Source: Candidatus Woesearchaeota archaeon
Lineage (GTDB): Archaea; Nanobdellota; Nanobdellia; Woesearchaeales; UBA10216
NCBI GenBank assembly: GCA_016184345.1
Contig: JACPCV010000003.1
Location: 1-64,000 of the forward strand
DNA length: 64,000 bases
Direction of reading: 5' to 3'
Both the position numbers and the translations under genes were made by a program. This document shows, one piece after another, positions 9,687 to 17,639 of the stretch (position 1 is its first letter; every line of letters starts with the position of its first letter). The notes under the pieces are model-generated. The model ran no database searches. It saw only the letters and a list, made by a program, of their open reading frames with translations, and had not been told where the DNA came from.

Positions 9687-9974
9687 CTACTTGAACCTGT
9701 ACGTCTTGGCGCACTTCTCTGAGCAGAAGCGGTAGTGGTTGCCTTTGAACTCCTTTTCAACTGTGCCTTTCATGTCAAGCAGCGGCTTCTTGCACTTGGC
9801 GCATTCCGCAACTTTCTCCTCTTCCTCATAGCCCTCCATGAATGCTTCTTCAGTGGGGGTTATCTCGTCTTCTTCCTCTTCCTTGTCGCGCTCCTTTTCC
9901 TCGTAAATGTCGTCCTCTTCCTCTGGCTCTGGTTCGCTGCTTTCAATTTCGTCGTCATCATTGTCTTTGGCCAT
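9687..9974 (-). CDS. small acidic zinc-ribbon / TRASH-like protein
   Basis: Acidic N-terminus; CAKCKKPLLDMKGTVEKEFKGNHYRFCSEKCAKTYRFK; start at MAKDNDDDE. Confidence 0.7.
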   Translation of the reverse strand: MAKDNDDDEIESSEPEPEEEDDIYEEKERDKEEEEDEITPTEEAFMEGYEEEEKVAECAKCKKPLLDMKGTVEKEFKGNHYRFCSEKCAKTYRFK

Positions 9975-10047
9975 GAGAATCACCCCAGCAACATTCAAAA
10001 TGGCACTAGTTGGCCCTCCTGTTTTTATTGTTTTCCGTTGAGGCACT

Positions 10048-10136
10048 GTAGAAAATCCGCAGTCCCGCCGCCTTCGGTCGTTATCACGACTCACTTTGCA
10101 CAGCAAAGGCGAAGGCAGCCGAAAGACACTTTCTAC
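10048..10136 (+). repeat. multi-arm palindromic element
   Basis: GTAGAAA..TTTCTAC; GCCGCCTTCG..CGAAGGCAGC; hairpins GTCGttatcaCGAC and CTTTGCacaGCAAAG. Confidence 0.65.
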
Positions 10137-10191
10137 TTAGCCTTCCGTTGAAAAACATTTAAAAGCAGTCACAGCGATAGCTATTGGCAAA

Positions 10192-11106
10192 GTGGCGACC
10201 TCGAGAAAGATAATCCAGCTTGGAGAAGATACCCTTGTAGTCTCCCTTCCAAGCGCCTGGGCAAGGCAGCACAAGCTGAAGAAGGGTGATGAGCTTGAGG
10301 CTGATGAGCAGGGACCGAGGCTGGTTCTTTGCCCCAAAGCCGAAGCCATGCCTAGAAGGGTTAGCGTTGATGTTTCGGGCACAGAGCCGGTTACTAAGAG
10401 GATAGTGGTAGCCTTATACAAGGCGGGATATGATGAGATAGAGCTAAAATTCGGGAATTTTAAGGAGCTTGAAACCGCCCAAGACACCATTAGACGGGAT
10501 TTTGTTGGATTTGAGATTATCAGTAAAACAAAACAAACAATATTTGCAAAGAACGTTTCTGACCAAAAGCATGAGGAGTTTGACACCCTTCTCAGAAGGG
10601 TGTTTATGCTTATTCTTGAAATGGGCAGTGAGTGCTACAAAGCCGTGGCTGCTGGTAATTTTGATGAATTGGAGGCAATAGCTAAGATGGATGATGACGT
10701 TAATAGGCATGTGAATTTTTGCCGAAGAACCCTCAATACGATTGGGCACAGGGTCGTGAAAAGGGTAGCCCCTACTTATTACTTAGTTGAGCAGCTGGAG
10801 CGAACTGGTGATTGCTACAAACTGTTGTGCAAGCGCGTTTCAGAAGCCAGGCCGGTGCCAAAGAAGTGGCTGAATGATTTGCTGGCTGATGCTAACTTTT
10901 TTGTGCGGAGGTTTTACGAGCTTTATTACAAGTTTAGCTTGCAGGGTTTGGCAGAGTTTTGGAGGGAGAAGGAAAAGATTGAAAAGAACATTGCGGCTGC
11001 GCTTGAGATTGCCGGTAAAAAAGAGCTTGCTGTTGTTTTTGCAATTTCGGAAATCGTCAGTAACATCGCAGATGCAAACGGAGCTTTGCTTACTGCAAGG
11101 CTTTGA
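10192..11106 (+). CDS. AbrB/SpoVT + PhoU domain regulator
   Basis: GTG start; RKIIQLGEDTLVVSLPSAWARQHKLKKGDEL followed by PhoU-like helices. Confidence 0.8.
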   Translation: MATSRKIIQLGEDTLVVSLPSAWARQHKLKKGDELEADEQGPRLVLCPKAEAMPRRVSVDVSGTEPVTKRIVVALYKAGYDEIELKFGNFKELETAQDTIRRDFVGFEIISKTKQTIFAKNVSDQKHEEFDTLLRRVFMLILEMGSECYKAVAAGNFDELEAIAKMDDDVNRHVNFCRRTLNTIGHRVVKRVAPTYYLVEQLERTGDCYKLLCKRVSEARPVPKKWLNDLLADANFFVRRFYELYYKFSLQGLAEFWREKEKIEKNIAAALEIAGKKELAVVFAISEIVSNIADANGALLTARL

Positions 11107-11127
11107 TGCCAGACATTGAACATTAAA

Positions 11128-13215
11128 TCATGGCGATACCAGCGAATATTTAACATTCCCATTTTGGGATTGTTTTAGAGTTTTTGATTCTCCGGTTTCC
11201 AGGTTTATGGAAAACAGCGAGGGTGCACACCCCCCTTTCCTGCAGTCAACTGGAGGCACGGCAACAACATAAGCTTTCTTTCCGCTTTGGGAGTAAACTG
11301 CGCCGATTTCCCTCAGATTTGGCGTGTTTGTTACATTTCTCGTCTGACCTGTGCCAATATCAAGCTCGTACAAATCATACGGATCACCGCTTGAGTACAA
11401 TACTTTTTTGCCGTCACTTGACACGTGCCAGATAAAACTCCCCTCTAAGGGCCTAAGCTGCCGCGTTTTAAGGTCAAAAACAGACAACGCAAACATCACT
11501 CCTGCCTTATCCTGATTGAAAAGCGTGGATGATATAAGCAGGTGATCGGGGCCTGCAAATTGTATGTCGCGCAGGCTTTCCGTATCGTAGCTGAGCATGT
11601 CTCTGTTTCCTGCCTTGTAAACTTCCCGAGGGTTATCAAATTGCGGGTCTGAAACATAAATCCTTTTCCTGTCATCAGTTGTATAAGCTAAAAGCCCTGC
11701 CGGCGACCATGCTGCCAGATATCTTTGCAGGTTAGCCACTTGTGGCCCTTTTTTGACTTGATCCTCTGAAACATTATATGTGTTTATCCATACTTTAAAG
11801 CCATCTGGGTACCTGCCTTTGCTTTCTAGCTCATTATTTGAAAAGAAGGGCAAGTATGTACCATCAGGCGACCATTCTGAGTAGGGTGATATAAATGCGT
11901 TCTGGAAACCTGTTATCTGCCTGGTTTTTAAGTCGTATGGCCTTATGAACCAGAGTTGTGACATGTTTTTTTCTATGTATGCCGCACTTAAATTTGAAGC
12001 TATCCATAATCCATTAGGTGAAATAATTGGGTTCTCAAACCTGTTATCCTTTACAACCTTACGCTCCTTCGTTCTTAAGTCATACAGTAATATGCTTGTG
12101 TCGCGGACAAGTGCCACTTTATCCTTAAACTTTGACAAACCTGGATTAATCAGGTTATCGGCTTGTGTCAGGAATTGCAAAGTGTCTTGTTCTGTATCAA
12201 TCACGTAATAGTCAAAGCCGAGCACAGGATGTTCTTGTATGCCTCTATTAGGCTTTATTATTGCCTCCCGCTCTCCGGACACTGCAAGAAGGATTCTGTC
12301 AGGTTGCTGGAATACGGGAGCGTTTACAAAAGGTATTAAATTATTCCTTACTGCAACGAATCCCAAGGTTGACAAGCCCAAAATGGCCAGGGCTACAGAT
12401 GAAGCAACCGCGAGCTTTACAGGGCCGGGTGGCAAAGGCTCTTTTAGCACTGCTTCTTTTATTTCCTTGGCAACAATAGCCTCAAGCCGTTCTTGCTCGG
12501 CTTCTGGGAATATGGGGTGCTTAAGTTTTTCTTTTGCCTTTAATGCCGATTCCAAGTCATCTTCGCTGACGTATCCTGCTGCGATAATAGTGTCAAGGTG
12601 TTCCCGTGCCTTTGCCAAATGGTATATTTGCTCTTTCTTTTTGGCTTCCTGCCTCTCAGGCGTTCTCGCTTTGAAGGCTTCCTCTGGGTTGTATATTAAC
12701 CGCTCATAGTGCCATTGCAGCCCGGCAAATTCGTATATGCGGCTGAACTCCTGCCTGTCAATCTTGACATGATGCTCCTTTTCATACTCTTTAATGTAAA
12801 GAGCTATGAGCCTCTGCTTGTGCCGCGGCGTGAGGTACTCGGCAAATTCAAGAAGATTGACGAGGTCCATTTGAGGCGGAAGCAACTTCAGGCTCTTTGG
12901 CTCAAAATCCAGCGCTTGAATCTGCCCAAAGACCTTTTTAAGCCAGTTCTTTGGGCCCCTGTCGCTGTACATCGTAAGAAGTTTAGAAGATGCCAGCTCT
13001 GCATCAACAAATGCAAGGTCCTGAATAACTGAATTTTTGTAGCTTTCAGGGAACTCAACTCTGTTGAATCTTTCAATCTGCGCTATTGCCTGGCGGCGCC
13101 TGTTGGCAAAATACATCGTTTCAGGCTTTGACAGGTCTACGCGCAGGATTGTATCGTCAAAATTCAGCTCTCCCTTATTATAAAGTTCCATTCCAAACCT
13201 TTGGATTTTGGCCAT
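11128..13215 (-). CDS. membrane protein with C-terminal TolB/WD40-like beta-propeller
   Basis: TM AVASSVALAILGLSTLGFVAV then repeated S-PNG/WSPDG/AAWSPAG blades. Confidence 0.7.
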   Translation of the reverse strand: MAKIQRFGMELYNKGELNFDDTILRVDLSKPETMYFANRRRQAIAQIERFNRVEFPESYKNSVIQDLAFVDAELASSKLLTMYSDRGPKNWLKKVFGQIQALDFEPKSLKLLPPQMDLVNLLEFAEYLTPRHKQRLIALYIKEYEKEHHVKIDRQEFSRIYEFAGLQWHYERLIYNPEEAFKARTPERQEAKKKEQIYHLAKAREHLDTIIAAGYVSEDDLESALKAKEKLKHPIFPEAEQERLEAIVAKEIKEAVLKEPLPPGPVKLAVASSVALAILGLSTLGFVAVRNNLIPFVNAPVFQQPDRILLAVSGEREAIIKPNRGIQEHPVLGFDYYVIDTEQDTLQFLTQADNLINPGLSKFKDKVALVRDTSILLYDLRTKERKVVKDNRFENPIISPNGLWIASNLSAAYIEKNMSQLWFIRPYDLKTRQITGFQNAFISPYSEWSPDGTYLPFFSNNELESKGRYPDGFKVWINTYNVSEDQVKKGPQVANLQRYLAAWSPAGLLAYTTDDRKRIYVSDPQFDNPREVYKAGNRDMLSYDTESLRDIQFAGPDHLLISSTLFNQDKAGVMFALSVFDLKTRQLRPLEGSFIWHVSSDGKKVLYSSGDPYDLYELDIGTGQTRNVTNTPNLREIGAVYSQSGKKAYVVAVPPVDCRKGGCAPSLFSINLETGESKTLKQSQNGNVKYSLVSP

Positions 13216-13220
13216 CAGCG

Positions 13221-14408
13221 TTATTGCCTGCGCGAAGTCATCAAACCTTGCTGTTCCTCATTTCTGCTTTCCTCAGTCACTTCCACAAGTTCAGGATTGC
13301 TTCCCATTATTATTTCAGTGCAGGCTTTCACTTCTAAGTCAGCGCCAGCTTGCCTCCCTGTTCTTCTTAGGAAAGCCGCGCGTGCAATATGACTGGTAAG
13401 CCCATGCCTGTGTGATTCAACGGCAGCGCGAAGCAGCGTATCTGCGGCTTTTAGATTACCTGCCTTGCCTGGCCCTTCCGCATATGAGTGAGTCCCTGCA
13501 ACAATGTACGCCAGATCTTTGGCTTCAGCCCATTGCGGTTTTTTTGCTTTGCCAACCACGCTTCTGATAAGGCTGACAAATGGCGCCAAAATCCAGTCGC
13601 TTCTTCCAAAGTAGCTTGTCCTGTCTGCAGATAACGCATTTACATACGCATCAAAGCAACCAATCTGGTCATCAAGCATTTGCATATCCCCGATGAGAGA
13701 TTGCAACTTGATGGTTTTTTCGTGCGACCTTTGAACATCAAGTAGTTGTGAGAGGCTTTCCGCAGCTTTTTTGTATTTTCCGCGCCAAGCGTTGATCGAA
13801 GCTGTTGCACATTTAAAAATCGTCTTAGCGATTTCTGGGTGGAAAACCTTTCCTAAAGCAAGTGAAATTCCCGAATAAGCCAGGGCAAATGATACAGAAG
13901 CCGCATAAGCTGATAATTGAAGTGCTGTTGGAATCATTTCAGGATGCCTGAAAATGTCAGAGGGAAGCATGCTGACAAACATGGGGCTTACCTGGTCTGC
14001 AGTTATGTAAGCAGCCACTCCGCCCGCAATAACTTCAGGATGTTCTGAAAACAGGCTTAGGATTTTAAGGGGCAGCGGCCTTATTTTCCTGCGGACAGAA
14101 TCCGCCTTCCGAAGCAGCCAATCCTGGCGCGTTAGCTCTGCAGTAAGGTAGCCAAGGCCGCCCATCGCCAGCAATTGCATTGCGCCTTCTTCTATGCTAA
14201 TATCTGGTGAAGGGAGATTTGCATAGAACAAACCACTCATAGAAGCTGCCGAAAATAACGCCGTCCACTTTGAGAGAATTATCCTCTCAAGGATGCTCTG
14301 CGGCTTTATCGGTTCGGCTTTCGGCTTCTGTAAAGGTTCCCTAGAACTCAGCGCTTTCTCTACAAGCTCGTCAAGGCTTTCACTTCCCGCCTCTCCGGCT
14401 TCTGCCAT
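13221..14408 (-). CDS. hypothetical membrane protein
   Basis: Long ORF, hydrophobic segments, 5 nt from downstream gene. Confidence 0.6.
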   Translation of the reverse strand: MAEAGEAGSESLDELVEKALSSREPLQKPKAEPIKPQSILERIILSKWTALFSAASMSGLFYANLPSPDISIEEGAMQLLAMGGLGYLTAELTRQDWLLRKADSVRRKIRPLPLKILSLFSEHPEVIAGGVAAYITADQVSPMFVSMLPSDIFRHPEMIPTALQLSAYAASVSFALAYSGISLALGKVFHPEIAKTIFKCATASINAWRGKYKKAAESLSQLLDVQRSHEKTIKLQSLIGDMQMLDDQIGCFDAYVNALSADRTSYFGRSDWILAPFVSLIRSVVGKAKKPQWAEAKDLAYIVAGTHSYAEGPGKAGNLKAADTLLRAAVESHRHGLTSHIARAAFLRRTGRQAGADLEVKACTEIIMGSNPELVEVTEESRNEEQQGLMTSRRQ

Positions 14409-14513
14409 TAAAGCCTACTTAACCGGCAAAAGCCGTTTAAAATCCTTTCTCACCACTGCAGTACACAAAACTTTTCCGAAAACCTTTTATAAGCACGTCT
14501 GCACTTATGCCTT

Positions 14514-14765
14514 ATGGACTTTATGAAGAGGATAGTTGTAGACCCTAAGGTAATGGCAGGCAAGCCTGTCGTGAAGGGGACGAGGATTCCTGTAGATGCC
14601 ATATTGCAAAGGATAGCTGATGGCATGACAATAGATGAGATACTTCTGGATTACCCCAACATTACAAGGGATGATATAAAAGCGGCTTTGGAATACAGTG
14701 CGAATGTTGTGAGAGGGGAAGATATAATACCTGAAGTAAAGGGAAAATATGCTGTTTCTAGTTGA
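14514..14765 (+). CDS. DUF433 antitoxin
   Basis: RIVVDPKVMAGKPVVKGTRIPVDAILQRIADGMTIDEILLDYPNITRDDIKAAL. Confidence 0.95.
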   Translation: MDFMKRIVVDPKVMAGKPVVKGTRIPVDAILQRIADGMTIDEILLDYPNITRDDIKAALEYSANVVRGEDIIPEVKGKYAVSS

Positions 14766-15093
14766 TGAAAGCACAGGCAAAATGCTGGCTGCATTGTTGG
14801 CAGACTCAGGTCATGATGTTGTTTTTGCAGGAGACGTAATGCCGTCTGCTTCTGATGAAGAAGTCCTCGCAAAAGCAGAAAGCGAGGGCAGGATTCTTGT
14901 TTCTGATGACAAGGATTTTGGTGAGCTGACAGTCAGGTTGCGGAAGCCCGCTACCGGCTTTATCCTGATAAGAACTCTCACCACAAATCCTAAAACCAGG
15001 TTTGGAATTCTGGCTAGGCTTCTGCAAGAGCTGGACGTCCGTGGAAAAATAGTTGTAGTGAAAGAGGGTCGGTTCAGGGTAAGGAAACTGTAA
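14749..15093 (+). CDS. DUF5615 PIN-like toxin
   Basis: LVDESTGKMLAALLADSGHDVVFAGD...RILVSDDKDFGEL; overlaps DUF433 by 17 nt. Confidence 0.95.
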   Translation: MLFLVDESTGKMLAALLADSGHDVVFAGDVMPSASDEEVLAKAESEGRILVSDDKDFGELTVRLRKPATGFILIRTLTTNPKTRFGILARLLQELDVRGKIVVVKEGRFRVRKL

Positions 15094-15118
15094 ACGGTTC
15101 TAGTGCCTTTTCCAAAAA

Positions 15119-15129
15119 CCTTATATAAC
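15119..15129 (+). promoter_or_regulatory. TATA-box-like element for the 15.1-23.5 kb cluster
   Basis: CTTATATAACC about 25 nt upstream of ATG 15151. Confidence 0.5.
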
Positions 15130-15150
15130 CCTTTTCCCGATAATTACGGC

Positions 15151-15339
15151 ATGGATTTCGCGGTTGTGCAGGCCGTTGCAGGCTCAATAAAAAAGAGTGC
15201 GGGAAGCAGAAGGGGCGTTGAAATTTTGCCGCAGTCAATGATGACCAGCGTGCTAATCGTGGCTGCTGTGCTTGTGCTCTTTTTGCTGCTAAAGTCAATA
15301 ATGTGCAAGACAGGAACGTGGTTTGGCGGTGCTTGTTGA
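15151..15339 (+). CDS. small membrane protein, prepilin-like N-terminus
   Basis: SRRGVEILPQSMMTSVLIVAAVLVLFLLL; stop abuts next ATG. Confidence 0.6.
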   Translation: MDFAVVQAVAGSIKKSAGSRRGVEILPQSMMTSVLIVAAVLVLFLLLKSIMCKTGTWFGGAC

Positions 15340-16407
15340 ATGCTGAGGCGGAGGGTTGCGAAAAATGCACAGGTGGCAAGCGCAACTGTCCTTGCTACTT
15401 TTGCGGTTGCTGTCCTGATCTTGTTTCTGGTTGTGTTCAAGATAACCACTTCGGTTGTGCGCGCCCAGGACATCGTCCAGGCGTGCCACTTGAGCACTAT
15501 ACTTTCCAGCTGGCAGCTGCAGAAAGACATTTTGGTCACGAATTGGGAAATTATGGACAGCCCTTTCTTCCTTGACTGCAAGACGATTTTTACTGAAATT
15601 ACCAAGGACAGCATAAATAGGGCAGAGTTCCCCATATCTTTCGGGAAAGATGCCACGCCTGAACAAAAGAAGGAGAAGCTAAAGGACGCTGTAATGCAGC
15701 AGATGGCCGAGTGCTGGTACATGTACGGCCAGGGAAAGGCAAAGGTGCAGCAGGCAGTTGAAACTGAAGAAGGAAAGACAACGTGCATTGTCTGCTCTGA
15801 AATAATTCCAACAAAAGAATTTGTGGAAGATATGCAAAAGAATTCTCCCGACGTTCTTACGCTTGACAAGATGTATGCCTATGCTGCCAGCAACAATGTC
15901 CCTCCTCAGAACAGCAAGTCTTATCTGGACTACATGCTTGAGAACGCGAAGACAAGGCCGGATGTTTTACGCGAAGGTGAAATGTCAAAGCCCGGCGTAA
16001 ACTATGTTGTGGAGCCAACCAAGATAACCTTGGACAAAAGATACAGCGTCGTGTTTGCCATTGCAGACCAGACTGAACACCTATTCGCTTTGCTTGGCAG
16101 AGGAGGCGTGATAAAAGCCGACACCGGGATAGTAGGCTGCAATCTTGGCGGCTATGGTGAGAATCCAGCAAAAGGTGATTTTGCTGAGGCTATAGGCTGT
16201 AATAAAGACGGGACAAACAAGGACGGCCTCATTTTTGGCAAGGTTATTGACGGCGGTAGGCATGATGAACTGCTAAGCTGGAGAAACCTGCCGGGTTTTA
16301 ACTTGGCTACTGGCGGATCAGCAGAGCTTAAGAGGTTTCCGATGACAGTGCGCCTTGTCCCAACAGATGAGATGGTAAAAGGGGATTTTTGCAGCCGCCT
16401 TTACTAA
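15340..16407 (+). CDS. hypothetical membrane-anchored protein (CW-x2-YG / C-x2-CS family)
   Basis: N-terminal TM; AVMQQMAECWYMYGQGKAKV...CIVCSEI. Confidence 0.7.
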   Translation: MLRRRVAKNAQVASATVLATFAVAVLILFLVVFKITTSVVRAQDIVQACHLSTILSSWQLQKDILVTNWEIMDSPFFLDCKTIFTEITKDSINRAEFPISFGKDATPEQKKEKLKDAVMQQMAECWYMYGQGKAKVQQAVETEEGKTTCIVCSEIIPTKEFVEDMQKNSPDVLTLDKMYAYAASNNVPPQNSKSYLDYMLENAKTRPDVLREGEMSKPGVNYVVEPTKITLDKRYSVVFAIADQTEHLFALLGRGGVIKADTGIVGCNLGGYGENPAKGDFAEAIGCNKDGTNKDGLIFGKVIDGGRHDELLSWRNLPGFNLATGGSAELKRFPMTVRLVPTDEMVKGDFCSRLY

Positions 16408-16467
16408 ACGTTAAGAACTGGTTGACCTGCTTTGGCTGCGGCTGCTGATAATTCATAAGAGTTGAAA

Positions 16468-17406
16468 ATGAAACGGTTTGTCGGTAAAAGAGGCATTGAG
16501 AAGGCAACCTTGGTGCTCCTTATTTCTGCGGTTGCATTGCTGTTATTTTACCTGTTGAGTGTTTTCAAGGGAGCTTCAAATGCTGCTGAAAGCTCGGCGG
16601 ACCTTGCTGCGTGCAAGGGTAGCGTGTTGAGGAATGCGCAACTGCGCATCAGCGGCATTGAGTTCCCGACTGATATACGCTGCCCTGCCAGGAACGTGGT
16701 GATTAAGAACACCAAGGAACCAAAAGACCAGAAAGCGGCAAAGGAAACTATAGCTAAAGAAATGTACTATTGCTGGGACCAGTATGGCAAGGGCAGGCTG
16801 AACCTGTTTAAGGATGAGGCAGTATTCTGTGCTGTTTGCTCTTTTATCAATATTGACAGTGATACGCCGGTAACAGGCCTGCCTGACTATTTGATGAATA
16901 CGCAAATCCCGGGCAATAGCGGCACGCTTTATTACTCCTACCTAGCCGGGTTTCAGACGGATAATGCCCAAAGCGTCCTTGGAGATGCTTTTGTGAAGGA
17001 CCCGAAGCTTCGTACCGCAGCAGAGGAACTCTCGCTCGAAAAAGGCAATCACGCTGTTGTTTTCGTTTACGCCAAGGGCAAGGATGAGATTGAGAAGGTT
17101 GTGCGCCAGTTGACACTTCAGACAACATACGGAAAGGCAGGAATGGCCATAGGGGCAACTTCTGGTGTGGCAGTTGCAGGAACTATTGCGATCGCATTTG
17201 GGGTTTCGAATCCAATTGGCTGGGTAGCTCTCGGCGCTGGTGCTGTCACTTGGGGTGGCGTTGAGCTTGTCACTTTACTCATAAGCCCGGACAATGTTCC
17301 AGAGTGGGCGACGTTCACTACGCTGATAGAGTGGAATGGGGAGAACACTGCAAAAGCCCTCCAAAGCGGTTTCGGCTGCGATAATTATCCTGTGCCACTG
17401 GAATAA
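16468..17406 (+). CDS. hypothetical membrane-anchored protein, paralog of preceding gene
   Basis: GKRGIEKATLVLLISAVALLLFYLL; TIAKEMYYCWDQYGKGRLNLF...FCAVCSFI. Confidence 0.7.
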   Translation: MKRFVGKRGIEKATLVLLISAVALLLFYLLSVFKGASNAAESSADLAACKGSVLRNAQLRISGIEFPTDIRCPARNVVIKNTKEPKDQKAAKETIAKEMYYCWDQYGKGRLNLFKDEAVFCAVCSFINIDSDTPVTGLPDYLMNTQIPGNSGTLYYSYLAGFQTDNAQSVLGDAFVKDPKLRTAAEELSLEKGNHAVVFVYAKGKDEIEKVVRQLTLQTTYGKAGMAIGATSGVAVAGTIAIAFGVSNPIGWVALGAGAVTWGGVELVTLLISPDNVPEWATFTTLIEWNGENTAKALQSGFGCDNYPVPLE

Positions 17407-17480
17407 AGCCGACTTAATATTATTATGGCAAATATTATAAACATAAGACGCCAGAAACCAGTAATAGAAAAGGTGTGCGT

Positions 17481-17639
17481 ATGAAACCAATCGGGAAAAG
17501 AGGGCAGGAGGCCTCAAGCTTGGGCCATTTGGGAGGCTGGATTATAGCGCTTGCTGTGCTTGTGTTCCTTATTATCCTGCTTCTTGTGATTTCCGGCAAA
17601 ATCAACTTTGACATTATAAGAAATGCGAGGTTCAGCTGA
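17481..17639 (+). CDS. 52-aa membrane protein, prepilin-like
   Basis: Manual ORF MKPIGKRGQEASSLGHLGGWIIALAVLVFLIILLLVISGKINFDIIRNARFS; stop abuts next ATG; too short for ORF track. Confidence 0.6.
   Translation: MKPIGKRGQEASSLGHLGGWIIALAVLVFLIILLLVISGKINFDIIRNARFS

Noticed and set aside
10137-10749. Minus-strand ORFs 10137-10586 and 10444-10749
   Set aside because: Antisense to the convincing AbrB-PhoU gene.
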